From Lacipirellula parvula (GTDB lineage: Bacteria > Planctomycetota > Planctomycetia > Pirellulales > Lacipirellulaceae), in the NCBI RefSeq assembly GCF_009177095.1, contig NZ_AP021861.1:4260501-4324500 (forward strand): a DNA stretch of 64,000 bases. The letters are read 5' to 3'. Below, in pieces: positions 42,437-51,901 of the stretch. Position 1 is the first letter of the stretch. Each line of letters begins with the position of its first letter. The position numbers and the translations under genes were made by a program. The notes under the pieces are model-generated. The model was not told the DNA's origin, made no database searches, and saw nothing but the letters and a program-made list of their open reading frames with translations.

Positions 42437-42784
42437 ATGAATGAATCGAAGCAAGAACTAAAGTCCGACGCGAAGAAAAAGAGCGCAGCAGCGGAACCAG
42501 AGACTGCCGAGCCAGTCCACACGATCAGAGAAGGAGCCGTCGCGGCATCGATCTGGCAGCGTCAATCGCTGTCAGGTTATGCCTACTATGACTTCTCTCT
42601 GTCCCGCTCCTGGAAAAGCATGAGCAGCAGCAAGACAGGCTACTCCCGAAACTTCTTCTCTCGCAATCGTGAAGAAGTGCAGCTGGTCGTTGAGAAGGCG
42701 TGCGACTGGATCTCCCAGCGCGAACGCCAGAATGAAGCGTCTGAACCCGCTGCATCAAGTGACGCGAATAACGCCGCACTCTGA
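42437..42784 (+). CDS. Small cassette protein A, copy 2
   Basis: 115 residues, almost identical to the gene at 9846. The visible changes are HMIRE to HTIRE, RQDEAS to RQNEAS and ANSAAL to ANNAAL. It has the same TTTAGGAGGTCCTCGCC ribosome site. The conservation of frame with mainly silent changes shows the protein is under selection. Function unknown. Confidence 0.65.
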   Translation: MNESKQELKSDAKKKSAAAEPETAEPVHTIREGAVAASIWQRQSLSGYAYYDFSLSRSWKSMSSSKTGYSRNFFSRNREEVQLVVEKACDWISQRERQNEASEPAASSDANNAAL

Positions 42785-42990
42785 TCCGTTTGTTTTGATC
42801 CGTCCCGATTTGCTCTTTGTAGTTACGTGGTGAGTAGAAGCCTAATCACCGAGCTCTCATGGAAGGAACGCGAGTGCGCTTCCTGCATGAGAGACCGGTG
42901 GTGCAACAAAGGTTTCAATCGTGGTTGTGTATCTAAGGAACAGCACTGTGCTGTTCCGACTCAATCGCCACTTCTACAAGGAGCTTTTCC

Positions 42991-44022
42991 ATGGAAAAGC
43001 AAAACTTGACTCGTGCTTCGCAGGAACTGTTCCAGCGAACTCCAGACGAGTCGTTCGAGTCCCTCAGAGCCCTTTCAACTTATTGCCGCGCGAAGCGTGA
43101 GCAATCAGTTGACGTCTGGCATCCTCCAAGTCAGATCACGCCGGAACTTATCGGCGAAGACTTTGGCGTCAGGCTCGGCTCCGACGGAGCGTTTCTTCTC
43201 AATGACTGGAGCTTTTCGCAGCTCTGTAAGTGCGCCGCAGTCGGTAAAGAGACGATCAACCGTCTCTCTCCCCACACGGCGGCTTCGGCATTAAAAGAAA
43301 CGTTGCCACGCAGCAACAAGCCGCTTCAGTTCTATCACAGAGATCAGGTAATCCGGTCGATTCACGGAACGGGCTACACCCGGCTCCATGATTCGGACGT
43401 TGTTGCCATGCTGCAAGAGTTCGCAGTCGACTTCCAGCCACCCCAGGTCGGGATGAATGGAGCGACGGGCCTCTACGCAGGGGAGCAGGACCTATTCTGC
43501 TTTCTGATCGATCCGCAAGGCTGGACTGAAATCGAAGGCGAAGCTTTCGCCCCCGGATTCTTCATCTGGAATTCGGAGGTCGGCAAGCGTTCGATCGGCA
43601 TCGAGACGTTCTGGTTCCAGGCAGTGTGTCAGAACCACATCGTCTGGGACGCGACAGAGGTCGTTGAGTTCACCCGCAAGCATACCTCAAGCGTTCACTC
43701 AGCACTCACTGAGATGAAACGCATCATTGAGGCACTTGTCGCGAAGCGCGACGAGCGGCGTGCGGGATTCATCGAGGTGATTGGCAGAGCAATGCGCACC
43801 AAACTCGGCGATGACGCCGACGAAGTGCTAAAGACGCTGACGAAAAACGGCATTGGCCGTAGCGTCGCGAAGCAAGCGATGGCGATTGCCGAGCAGCAGG
43901 GTCGTTTCACGATCTTCGCTCTCGTCGACGCCCTCACTCGGCTGTCGGGTGAGATCGTTAACGCCGGTGACCGCACCGACGCTGACGAAAGGGCAGGGGC
44001 CCTTTTAGCTTTAGCCCAATAG
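42991..44022 (+). CDS. DUF932 phage/plasmid-like protein, copy 2
   Basis: 343 residues, differing from the copy at 10401 at a handful of sites near the start (LFRRSPD to LFQRTPD, SLGAL to SLRAL, YCSAK to YCRAK, PELVG to PELIG) and LTRMSGE to LTRLSGE near the end. Many synonymous changes show both copies stay functional. See the first copy for domain details. Confidence 0.8.
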   Translation: MEKQNLTRASQELFQRTPDESFESLRALSTYCRAKREQSVDVWHPPSQITPELIGEDFGVRLGSDGAFLLNDWSFSQLCKCAAVGKETINRLSPHTAASALKETLPRSNKPLQFYHRDQVIRSIHGTGYTRLHDSDVVAMLQEFAVDFQPPQVGMNGATGLYAGEQDLFCFLIDPQGWTEIEGEAFAPGFFIWNSEVGKRSIGIETFWFQAVCQNHIVWDATEVVEFTRKHTSSVHSALTEMKRIIEALVAKRDERRAGFIEVIGRAMRTKLGDDADEVLKTLTKNGIGRSVAKQAMAIAEQQGRFTIFALVDALTRLSGEIVNAGDRTDADERAGALLALAQ

Positions 44023-44079
44023 CTTCGGAGTTTCTCTTTCCAGGTTTTCCATCAGTTCTCACAAATAAGGAAGTCATCA

Positions 44080-44355
44080 ATGGCTACTTCTTCGCAACAA
44101 CAATCCGAGAAGGCTCGCCCTGTCCACGAAATTCGTCTTGGACGCATTAAGGCCGCCATCTGGGAAAATGAAGTCAGTACCGGCATTCGTCACAATGTCA
44201 CCTTCCAAAGAATCTTCAAGGACGGAACGCAGTGGCGACAAAGCGACAGCTTCGGCCGCGACGACTTGCATCTCGTGATGAAGGTCGCTGATCTCGCCCA
44301 CACTTGGATCTACGAGCAAGGGCAAGACAGCGGCGCGAATGATCGAGCAGCGTAG
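44080..44355 (+). CDS. Small cassette protein B, copy 2
   Basis: 91 residues, identical to the gene at 11493 except RIYKDG to RIFKDG. Same AAGGAAG ribosome site. Paralogous to protein A. Confidence 0.6.
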   Translation: MATSSQQQSEKARPVHEIRLGRIKAAIWENEVSTGIRHNVTFQRIFKDGTQWRQSDSFGRDDLHLVMKVADLAHTWIYEQGQDSGANDRAA

Positions 44356-44419
44356 AAATTGAGAGGTTCTTACCGATGCTTTGCACCACCGGCCCTCTCT
44401 TTTTTTCTAGAGGCATCGT

Positions 44420-44539
44420 ATGCAACATGACCTTCTCTTAAACAGTCTGCGTCACCGCCAGCGAAAACGCATGACCAAGCTCGTGCGGATCGTGATCGCG
44501 GCGACTCCATTTGTTGCTCTCTGGCTTCTGAGCAAGTGA
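44420..44539 (+). CDS. 39-residue membrane peptide, copy 2
   Basis: MQHDLLLNSLRHRQRKRMTK head and one span (IVIAATPFVALWLL) ending SK. Same length and frame as 11834-11953. The changes are conservative, which supports a real peptide. Confidence 0.5.
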   Translation: MQHDLLLNSLRHRQRKRMTKLVRIVIAATPFVALWLLSK

Positions 44540-44737
44540 TGCCAATCGCATCCGACACCACGCCATATTTCTGAAGCCGACTACTCGGCGGGCACGTTCG
44601 CGACAGCAGTGAAGTCTCGCCGCTATCGTTTTCGAACGTGGGAAGCTCTCCGCTGGAGAGGCTGTGTTTTCTTAGAGCAAGATAGGCTTTGAAAGCGGGC
44701 AATTGCTTCACTCAACATCAACCCAGTAAATCACTCA

Positions 44738-45019
44738 ATGACAATTAGCTACTGGTACTTTGTCTGTATCGATTGCAATGCGAAGTGGTTCAGTCTATCT
44801 ACGATGGCCGTGTGTCCGCGCTGCGGAGTCGAGCATCATTCGAATGAGTGTGCTGAACCGCCGTGGCACAGTTCACATTCCAAGAACCCCTCAGAATCCG
44901 ACCAACAAAGGCAGGGTGGGGAGGATGAAAACGGGACTGTCGCGGAGAACGCCTTCGTCGCCCTAACATCATCGGGGCCAAGGGCCTCGCGGCCTCAGCG
45001 GGGCGAGCCCCGACGATGA
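44738..45019 (+). CDS. Small zinc-ribbon-like protein, copy 2
   Basis: 93 residues with CIDC and CPRC conserved. Several changes relative to 12152 fall outside the Cys pairs (FAQSTMAA to FSLSTMAV). The C-terminus again runs into the hairpin repeat. Function unknown. Confidence 0.5.
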   Translation: MTISYWYFVCIDCNAKWFSLSTMAVCPRCGVEHHSNECAEPPWHSSHSKNPSESDQQRQGGEDENGTVAENAFVALTSSGPRASRPQRGEPRR

Positions 45020-45036
45020 CAGGACGACGAAGGCAG
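44887..45036 (+). repeat. Hairpin repeat element, copy 2
   Basis: Same design as the element at 12299. Arms are 44951-44978 and 45007-45034, 28 bp with a few mismatches. The 365 bases that follow up to the sulfatase start at 45401 contain no gene I can support. Confidence 0.6.
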
Positions 45037-45400
45037 GCAATGATTAGAGCAGACGCTAAGATTTAGGTCGTCCTACAATCACATTCGAACTTTCCGATTT
45101 GGCGGGCAGTCTTTTGGGACGCGTCCCTGGGCATAGGGACAAGTGCTTCCGCGTTTTATGCTGATGGTGCCGGATAGTCAGCGGAGGTACCGTCCGACAA
45201 AGGTTTCGTTAAAGTCAATCTAGCGATTGACCCTCCACTCGCAGCGAATTTGCGGAAAATTGGCCACTTGTAGCATCACGAATTTGGCGAAGGTAGAATC
45301 TGGGCGACGGTGCTCACCGCCGCCCTGCTGGATTGGGCTACGCTTCAGTTGGGGCTTTCTAGTCTCGGCCGACGATTCTTTTTTCCCGGAGGCATCACTG

Positions 45401-47098
45401 ATGCAACGCTGGCTCTTCACATTGTCCGCGGCATGGTTGCTGCTGGCGCAGACGGCACTCGCTCAAGAGGGCAAGAAGCCGAACATCCTCTTCATCATGG
45501 GCGACGACATCGGCTGGATGCAGCCGAGCTGTTATCACCGCGGGTTGATGGTCGGCGAAACGCCGAACATCGATCGCCTCGCCCGCGAAGGGGGGATGTT
45601 CATGACCTATTACGCGGAGTCGAGTTGCACGGCGGGCCGCTGTGCGTTCGTTACTGGCATGCATCCCTATCGCGCGGGCATGGTCCTGCCGCAGTTGCCG
45701 GGCGCGATTTCGTATCTGCGCCCCGGCACGCCTTGCATTGCCAAGTTCCTGTATGACCTCGGCTACAGCACAGGCGAGTTTGGTAAGAATCACCTCGGCG
45801 ATCATCCCGATTCGCTGCCGACGGCGCACGGCTTCCAGGAGTTCTGGGGCTACCTCTATCACTTGGATGCGATGCAGCAAGTGAGCTTCCCGGACATCAA
45901 TAGCAGCCCGGATAAGCAGGCCGTTGTGCCGCCCATGAAGATGATCCCAATTCCTGGCATTCCGCCGCATCCAGGTGAAATCGACCCGAAAGACGGCGTC
46001 TGTATGGCGGCCCCACGACCGGTGCTCTGGATGAAGTCGTCCGACGGGACGGCAAAGAATCAAAAAGGGACCGACGAAGGTCCGCTCACCCTGGAACGCT
46101 CCAAGACGGTCGACGAGGAGATCTCATCTCACGTCATCGACTGGCTTGATCGCAACGACCCCGAAAAGACCCAAAAGCCCTTCTTTTGCTATTACAATCC
46201 CGCCCGCATGCACGTCACCACCGTGCTGTCGAAAAAGTATGAAGACATGATCGGCACCGTCGGCGGCAAAGACTGGGGCGCCAATGAAGCCGGCATGAAG
46301 CAGATGGACGACAACATCGGCTACGTCCTCAAGAAGCTCGAAGACATGGGCGAACTCGACAACACCATCGTCGTGTTCACCACCGACAACGGCGCCGAGG
46401 TTCAGACCTTCCCGGACGGGGGCGTCACGCCGTTCAAAGCCGGGAAGTTGAGTACGTGGGAAGGCGGCATGCGCGCTCCGTGCGTCATTCGCTGGCCTGG
46501 GGTCGTCAAGCCAGGCACGATCTTCAAGGAGATGTTTTCGTCGCTAGACTGGCTGCCCACGTTGGTAGAACTAGCTGGCGGCCCCAAAGGGGAGGAACTG
46601 AACAAGCAGATCATGGAGGGCAAGTACGAAGGCATCGTGAAGACCAAGCTCGATGGCTTTAACCAGATCGACTATCTCACCGGAAAGGCTGAAAAATCGA
46701 ATCGCGACACCTTCTTCTACTACCAGGGCCGCCTCCCTTCGGCCGTACGCTACAAGAACTGGAAGTTCTACTACACCATGATGGGGTCCATGGGCACCGA
46801 TGCTCTCAACGCCCCCGTGACGTATCACTGGACGCAACTCCAGAACATCATGCGTGATCCGTTCGAGAACAACGTTGGGGCCGAGCAGAAAGGCGCGTTC
46901 TCAGTAGCAGGAGCCTTAGCTTCTCCAAGCACCGCGTATATTTATGACTGGAACCTCCTGCCCATCGGCCAGCTCCTTTGGGAAAAGGAACTCATGTCCT
47001 ATGTCGACTTCCCGCCCCTCCAGATGGCGGCGAGCTATAACCTCGAACAGGTCCTCCAGCAGGTGCGTGAGATGGGAGCGAAGCACCCAAGCGAGTAA
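45401..47098 (+). CDS. Arylsulfatase, secreted, 565 residues
   Basis: Starts MQRWLFTLSAAWLLLAQTALAQ, a signal peptide, with CCCGGAGG before the ATG. Metal Asp pair in FIMGDDIGWM. The modification site is Cys76 in CTAGRCAFVTG, a CxAxR variant of the usual CxPxR. KN in FGKNHLGDHP and TDNGAEVQTFPDGG follow. C-terminal domain is short. It belongs to a different subclass from the enzyme at 39486. Substrate unknown. A strong terminator separates it from the HAD gene. Confidence 0.88.
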   Translation: MQRWLFTLSAAWLLLAQTALAQEGKKPNILFIMGDDIGWMQPSCYHRGLMVGETPNIDRLAREGGMFMTYYAESSCTAGRCAFVTGMHPYRAGMVLPQLPGAISYLRPGTPCIAKFLYDLGYSTGEFGKNHLGDHPDSLPTAHGFQEFWGYLYHLDAMQQVSFPDINSSPDKQAVVPPMKMIPIPGIPPHPGEIDPKDGVCMAAPRPVLWMKSSDGTAKNQKGTDEGPLTLERSKTVDEEISSHVIDWLDRNDPEKTQKPFFCYYNPARMHVTTVLSKKYEDMIGTVGGKDWGANEAGMKQMDDNIGYVLKKLEDMGELDNTIVVFTTDNGAEVQTFPDGGVTPFKAGKLSTWEGGMRAPCVIRWPGVVKPGTIFKEMFSSLDWLPTLVELAGGPKGEELNKQIMEGKYEGIVKTKLDGFNQIDYLTGKAEKSNRDTFFYYQGRLPSAVRYKNWKFYYTMMGSMGTDALNAPVTYHWTQLQNIMRDPFENNVGAEQKGAFSVAGALASPSTAYIYDWNLLPIGQLLWEKELMSYVDFPPLQMAASYNLEQVLQQVREMGAKHPSE

Positions 47099-47122
47099 TC
47101 GACGGGTGAGCGAGACGAACGC

Positions 47123-47156
47123 GGCGGGCGGTCCTTCGAGGCCGCCCGCCTTTTTT
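47123..47156 (+). terminator. Intrinsic terminator after arylsulfatase
   Basis: GGCGGGCGG, ten bases, CCGCCCGCC followed by six T residues. Perfect 9-bp stem, 25 bp after the stop codon. Confidence 0.8.
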
Positions 47157-47185
47157 CTGCCCAAATAACCTCAGAAGAGGCAATC

Positions 47186-48205
47186 ATGTCGCAACAGAAG
47201 AAGCCCGCCATCGCGACGCTGGCCATCCTGTGGATTCTTTGCGGCGCCAATGTTACTCAAGCGCAAGACGCGCTTCCCTCATGGAACGACGGCGCCGCCA
47301 AGCAGGCGATCGTCGCCTTCGTGACGTCCACGACGACCGAAGGCAAGGCCGATTTCGTCCCCCCTGCCGAACGGATCGCCACCTTCGATCAAGACGGCAC
47401 GCTGTGGGTCGAGCACCCCATGTACTCGTTCGTGATGTACGCGCTCGATCGCGTCCATACAGTCGCCAAAGAGCGGCCCGAACTGGCGCAGGTCGAACCC
47501 TTCAAGACGGTTCTCTCCGGCGACCGGGCCGCCATGGCCAAGCTGACGCTCCCTGATCTCGAAAAGATCATCGCCGTCACCTACACGGGAATGACGGTCG
47601 AAGATTTCGCCGACGAACTTTCTCGCTGGCTGGCCGAAGCGCGCGATCCCCGCTGGAAACGGCCCTACACCGAACTAACGTATCAACCGATGCAGGAGTT
47701 GCTGAAGTACCTCCGCGACCACGGCTACAAGACCTACATCGTCACCGGCGGCGGGCAGGACTTCGTGCGAGTCTATTCCGAGCGAGTGTACGGCATTCCG
47801 CCTGAACAAGTCGTCGGCACCGCGGGCGAGACTAAGTTCACCTACGCAGCAAATGGAAAGCCGGAACTCGTCAAGGAGCCAAAACTCCTGCTGAACGACA
47901 ACGGCGTCGGCAAACCGGAAGGCATTCAGCTCGTCATCGGCCGCCGCCCACGCGCTGCGTTCGGCAACTCGACGGGCGATCAGCAAATGCTCGAGTACGC
48001 AACGGCCGGTGAAGGCGCGCAGTTGGCGATGCTCGTCCTGCACGACGATGCAAAGCGCGAATACGCCTACGGCCCCGCCACTGGCCTTCCCGACACGAAG
48101 GTCGGCGCGTTCACTCAGGCGCTATACGACGAAGCGACTGCCAAGAGCTGGACCGTCGTCAGCATGAAGAACGACTGGCGGAAGATATTTACGTTCGACG
48201 AATAA
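47186..48205 (+). CDS. Exported HAD-family phosphatase
   Basis: 339 residues. Signal peptide (LAILWILCGANVTQAQ). HAD motifs: I FDQDGTLW (nucleophile and acid/base Asp), II YIVTGGGQDF, III Lys in GKPEGIQ and IV FGNSTGDQQM. The layout resembles phosphoserine-phosphatase-like HADs that accompany arylsulfatases in many bacteria. It would act in the periplasm. Substrate unknown. Confidence 0.8.
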   Translation: MSQQKKPAIATLAILWILCGANVTQAQDALPSWNDGAAKQAIVAFVTSTTTEGKADFVPPAERIATFDQDGTLWVEHPMYSFVMYALDRVHTVAKERPELAQVEPFKTVLSGDRAAMAKLTLPDLEKIIAVTYTGMTVEDFADELSRWLAEARDPRWKRPYTELTYQPMQELLKYLRDHGYKTYIVTGGGQDFVRVYSERVYGIPPEQVVGTAGETKFTYAANGKPELVKEPKLLLNDNGVGKPEGIQLVIGRRPRAAFGNSTGDQQMLEYATAGEGAQLAMLVLHDDAKREYAYGPATGLPDTKVGAFTQALYDEATAKSWTVVSMKNDWRKIFTFDE

Positions 48206-48236
48206 CGCCTTCTAACACGGGGCGGCGAGACGTGCG

Positions 48237-49172
48237 TCAAGCTTCGGGAACGAGTAGCGTCAGCCCTAGAAAGAGGGTCCAACCCGAATTGCTTTCATCA
48301 CGGGCAAAGTTGTACTGCGGATTGACGAAGAGTTGCAGCTTCTGTCCCCACACGTCGACAATCTTGTCGAGTTCGATTCCCAATGGCAGTTGGCTCCAGC
48401 GATCGCTGCCCCAGTCGTAGCGAAACTCGCTTTCGCCAATTCCAACGCTCCACGCATCGTCAAACTTGTACGCCAGAATCGGCTGGATTCGCGATTGTGA
48501 GGCGTCGTCATTGAGAAAGTTCTGCGACAACACGCCAACAGTCCAGTGACGATTCTTCGTCACGGCAGCGGCAGCTGGTCCGGCTTGTAGGGAATCGTCG
48601 TTGGCGTCGGTAAGTAATCGAAACGAAGGACCGACGCCCCAGCGGCCCCAGCTTTCTTGAACCACGAGCAGGTCGAAAATTTCCACGTCACCGATCCCTG
48701 CGCCATCATCGCTTTGCACGTCATAAGGCACGGTGACTCGTAATATATTGATCGTCCCCCACGCTTGAAACGGAATCGTTGGACGAAACTGGACCGATTG
48801 CGAATCGCCGTCTCCAGTGCTCGTCGGCCAACTCCAATTCTGCCGCATCCTCAGGTCCATCAGCCACGAAGTCGGATCAGTGACGCGGTCGATGAGTCGT
48901 TCGCCGCGGCGTCTGGCGATCTCCTCGTGAATCCCAGAGGAGAAAGTCTCATCGACGGCGGGCATCCCAGTCTCGTCTTCCGAGACGATTCTTGGAGGCG
49001 TCCAGTTTCCGTCGCGCACCGCCGAATCGAGCGACATATCTTCAGCCAACCGCTCGTCGGTTAGCAGAAGAGTTTCCGCCGCTACGCAGTCAGCGCGCGA
49101 CACGACTAACGCCGTAGCGAAAAGCAGAATTGCTGTGAGAAAACGCAGCGGATGGATTCGAAGCTTCCTCAT
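48237..49172 (-). CDS. Outer-membrane beta-barrel protein
   Basis: 311 residues. Signal peptide, a charged 60-residue linker, then alternating strands ending in aromatic residues (MRQNWSWPTS, WGTINILRVTVPYDV, WTLFLGLTLLVPEA). The shape fits an outer-membrane barrel of the phenol-degradation meta-pathway-like class. No specific substrate. Convergent with the HAD gene. Confidence 0.6.
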   Translation of the reverse strand: MRKLRIHPLRFLTAILLFATALVVSRADCVAAETLLLTDERLAEDMSLDSAVRDGNWTPPRIVSEDETGMPAVDETFSSGIHEEIARRRGERLIDRVTDPTSWLMDLRMRQNWSWPTSTGDGDSQSVQFRPTIPFQAWGTINILRVTVPYDVQSDDGAGIGDVEIFDLLVVQESWGRWGVGPSFRLLTDANDDSLQAGPAAAAVTKNRHWTVGVLSQNFLNDDASQSRIQPILAYKFDDAWSVGIGESEFRYDWGSDRWSQLPLGIELDKIVDVWGQKLQLFVNPQYNFARDESNSGWTLFLGLTLLVPEA

Positions 49173-49211
49173 CGTCGCCTTGACATCACGGGGGTAGTCG
49201 TAACGACCGTG

Positions 49212-50465
49212 CTATTCTGCGACACACGCCCCGCGCCCGAAGCGCCAAGTAATTCCCATCCCGGCCCAGTAACTCTCTAGATTGACCGCGGTGTTAGCGC
49301 CGAGCTGTTCTGAGGCCGGGAACATGCCGCCAGCCATCACGTCGAAGTCGACGCCGGGCAGCACATCGCTGAACCCGACCCCTCCCGAAATGCGGTGCTC
49401 GCCGACGACTGCGAGTTGCGCCTGTAAATACTTCACAGCCGGGACGCCGCCGGGGACGGGGATACCGGCCACCGAAGTGCCTGTCGAGGAATCAATCGGA
49501 TTCTGCGCCAGCGCGTATCCCGCGCGAAGCTTGCAGCGTTTGGTGAGCTGATACTGCGAGCCGAGTTGCAGCACCCACTGATCGCGATAAACGTCGCGGA
49601 ATAAATCCGCGTCATCCCAGTTCATGTACAAGACGTCTGCGGCGAGCAACAGATCGCCGCCCATCAAGCTCGAATTCGCAATTCCCAAGCCAACGTTTCT
49701 TGGCAACTCAAGTTCCACGTCCCGCGACGCTTCAAATTGGCCATTGAGAAGCTCCAGGCGTACGGCGTCCTCAAAGCGAAAGTGCTGCCGAGTTTGATAG
49801 TACGCTCCGAGCGTGGTGGCGTCGCTGATGGCATAGCTCATCCCAAGGCTCGCTCGCAGGCCGTATGCGTTAGTCATCGCCCCGTCGCCCACGAATGGCC
49901 CATCAAGGTAGCCCGAGCCCACGAAGATGGTGGAGCCTAGGGAAAGCCGATCGGTCAACTGAACGGCCGCCGAAGGAGCGAATTCCAAGATGCTCAGGTA
50001 CATTGAGGTCCCGTTGCTCGCGGGGACCTGCCGGAAATCGGTTCCCGCTCCTGCCGCGCCAACTAGCGCCATACCGAGCGTCACTGGGAGGCCGTAAGCC
50101 GTGAGTTCTTGAGTGACGCCAACGTTCGGCACCGCGGTACCTGGAGTTTGTGATTTCGCCGCAAAGGGGGTAACGCCAGGTAGAGGTACGTTTCCGGTTT
50201 GATCAATGTCGAACGTCGCTTCGGCCCAAGCGCTGCCAACAGTGAAATTCGTGCCCCGATATTGGGTAAGCGTCGCCGCATTGCCGTTAATGCCGGAGAT
50301 GAAATCTTGCGGCCGCGCAACGCTCGTGCCACCCATAGCGCCCGACGCGGGCATCAACGTGTTCCTCAGGTCGACGCCGTATGACTGTGCATGAGCGGAA
50401 TCGAATGGGGTCAGAGCGATGAGCCAGCAGAGCACGAGTGACGGGAAGAATTGGCGAGTTCGCAT
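49212..50465 (-). CDS. OmpP1/FadL-like outer-membrane transporter
   Basis: 417 residues from the ATG at 50465. Signal peptide ending SAHAQ, then SYGVDLRNTLMPASGAMGGTSVARPQD. The GMGGT-like turn, NAATL and the later SLGMSYAISDATTLGAYYQTR region are typical of FadL/TodX barrels that import hydrophobic compounds. It lies next to another barrel gene (48237), 40 bp away and on the same strand. Substrate unknown. The frame is open to 50507. Confidence 0.75.
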   Translation of the reverse strand: MRTRQFFPSLVLCWLIALTPFDSAHAQSYGVDLRNTLMPASGAMGGTSVARPQDFISGINGNAATLTQYRGTNFTVGSAWAEATFDIDQTGNVPLPGVTPFAAKSQTPGTAVPNVGVTQELTAYGLPVTLGMALVGAAGAGTDFRQVPASNGTSMYLSILEFAPSAAVQLTDRLSLGSTIFVGSGYLDGPFVGDGAMTNAYGLRASLGMSYAISDATTLGAYYQTRQHFRFEDAVRLELLNGQFEASRDVELELPRNVGLGIANSSLMGGDLLLAADVLYMNWDDADLFRDVYRDQWVLQLGSQYQLTKRCKLRAGYALAQNPIDSSTGTSVAGIPVPGGVPAVKYLQAQLAVVGEHRISGGVGFSDVLPGVDFDVMAGGMFPASEQLGANTAVNLESYWAGMGITWRFGRGACVAE

Positions 50466-50691
50466 GGCATCCCACTCAAGTCGACGACGGCCGTGACGCG
50501 GGAGCAATCAATGAGTTGCTCACTTGCATTCACCTTCGACTTCGTGGCGACTACTAGCACGCGGCAAAAACTGTATCGACAGGAACTTCCGGCATAATCG
50601 GGACTGTCGCGTTTGATACAACCGCTACAGGCCGACCTTGGCTTGGCAAATCATCGCGAGGCAGAGCCACGGACTACCGCCGCCGCTTCCC

Positions 50692-51729
50692 CTATATCCG
50701 TTCAGGTACCACAGCCACTCCCGGAAGCCGCCCGGACAACAGATGGGCAATCGGCCGCGTTGTGCTGAAATGCGCGAGAACTATGCGAAGCATGGCGACA
50801 ATTGGCACGGCAAGGATCATCCCGACGACTCCCCACAGCAGTCCCCAGAACGCGAGTGCAAGGAGCACTGTTACTGGATGTAGGTCAAGTCCGCTGCCCA
50901 TCAATTTTGGCGTCACCAAATTGCCGATCGTCATATGTATAAAGCCGGGGATCGCGATAACTGCGAATATCGTCCAAGGGTCGTGAAACTGAGTCACCGC
51001 TACCGGCAACGGCAGGGCGGTGGCGATAATCGGGCCTATGCTCGGGATATAGGTCAGCATGAAGACGAGCAACGCAAACACCCATGCCATGTGTAGTCCG
51101 AACGCCCAAAGCACCGATCCGACAAGCAAACTCGTTATCGCTGAGATCGTAGTCATCGTCGTCACGTAGCTGCGAATAGTGGTTTCTATCTCTGCGTACA
51201 TTCCCGTGTGCCGCGTATTGGAATTTCGCCCAATCAGCAAGAACACGACAAAGAACGTAATCAACACCCCGTGCGAAATGACATCTTTCGCTGTGCCAGC
51301 CGTTTCCGTAATTAACCCCGGCAGGTAACCCTCTAACTCAGAGGCAATCCGAGCTTCGTCGACGGCAATATGCCTTGCATGAAGTTGGGCGAAGATCCGC
51401 GCCGTAAGGTCGGCTACTTGTGAACTGTATTCGTCGGCGGATTGGACCATTGACTGCACCGCTGCAATCAGGCCGACGCCCATCAATGCGAGAAATGCCA
51501 GGACAACCAAGAGAGTCGTCAGCACCGCGAACCATTTGGGAAGTCGCCATCGGTTGACTTGATAGTCTACGACCGGCGCTACGACCGCCGTGATAAAGAT
51601 GGCCAAGACAAAGGGGACCATCACGGCGCGAGTATAAGCCAATGCAATAGCTAACATTCCGGTCGCGAGAATCATCATCGAGCCAACGACTAGCCAGATC
51701 TGTTCGTTGCGAACTTCGGCGTTTTTCAT
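50692..51729 (-). CDS. AI-2E family permease
   Basis: 345 residues from the ATG at 51729. Six or more spans, with IFITAVVAPVVDYQVNRWRLPKWFAV, VFMLTYIPSIGPIIATALPLPVA (the family PxxG region) and a C-terminal PKLMGSGLDLHPVTVLLALAFWGLLWGVVGMILAVPIVAML. Closest in style to PerM/YhhT. Some members export the signal AI-2 or act as Na+/H+ antiporters; the substrate here cannot be read. Confidence 0.85.
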   Translation of the reverse strand: MKNAEVRNEQIWLVVGSMMILATGMLAIALAYTRAVMVPFVLAIFITAVVAPVVDYQVNRWRLPKWFAVLTTLLVVLAFLALMGVGLIAAVQSMVQSADEYSSQVADLTARIFAQLHARHIAVDEARIASELEGYLPGLITETAGTAKDVISHGVLITFFVVFLLIGRNSNTRHTGMYAEIETTIRSYVTTMTTISAITSLLVGSVLWAFGLHMAWVFALLVFMLTYIPSIGPIIATALPLPVAVTQFHDPWTIFAVIAIPGFIHMTIGNLVTPKLMGSGLDLHPVTVLLALAFWGLLWGVVGMILAVPIVAMLRIVLAHFSTTRPIAHLLSGRLPGVAVVPERI

Positions 51730-51901
51730 GATTGAGAGCCTTGTTGCCACGAAGAGTGATCCGAAATTGGAAACAGAAACTGCCAACGAGGAAGAATCGC
51801 CGATTCGCCGCCGCTGCGAGCGCCTGTTCGGTAAACAGTTTTCTCGGTAAACGACCTGAAGCGATATAGACCTTCAACCGCGCAGTGACCAGAATTAGAC
51901 G

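Larger units (their letters stand above)
42210..45035 (+). repeat. Duplicated DUF932 cassette, copy 2
   Basis: The second copy of the 2.8-kb cassette at 9627, in the same orientation. All five genes and the hairpin repeat are present and intact. Small indels occur between genes: the intergenic offset changes from 32,591 to 32,586. It lies between the two arylsulfatase genes, about 200 bp from the first. The ends are approximate. Confidence 0.85.
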
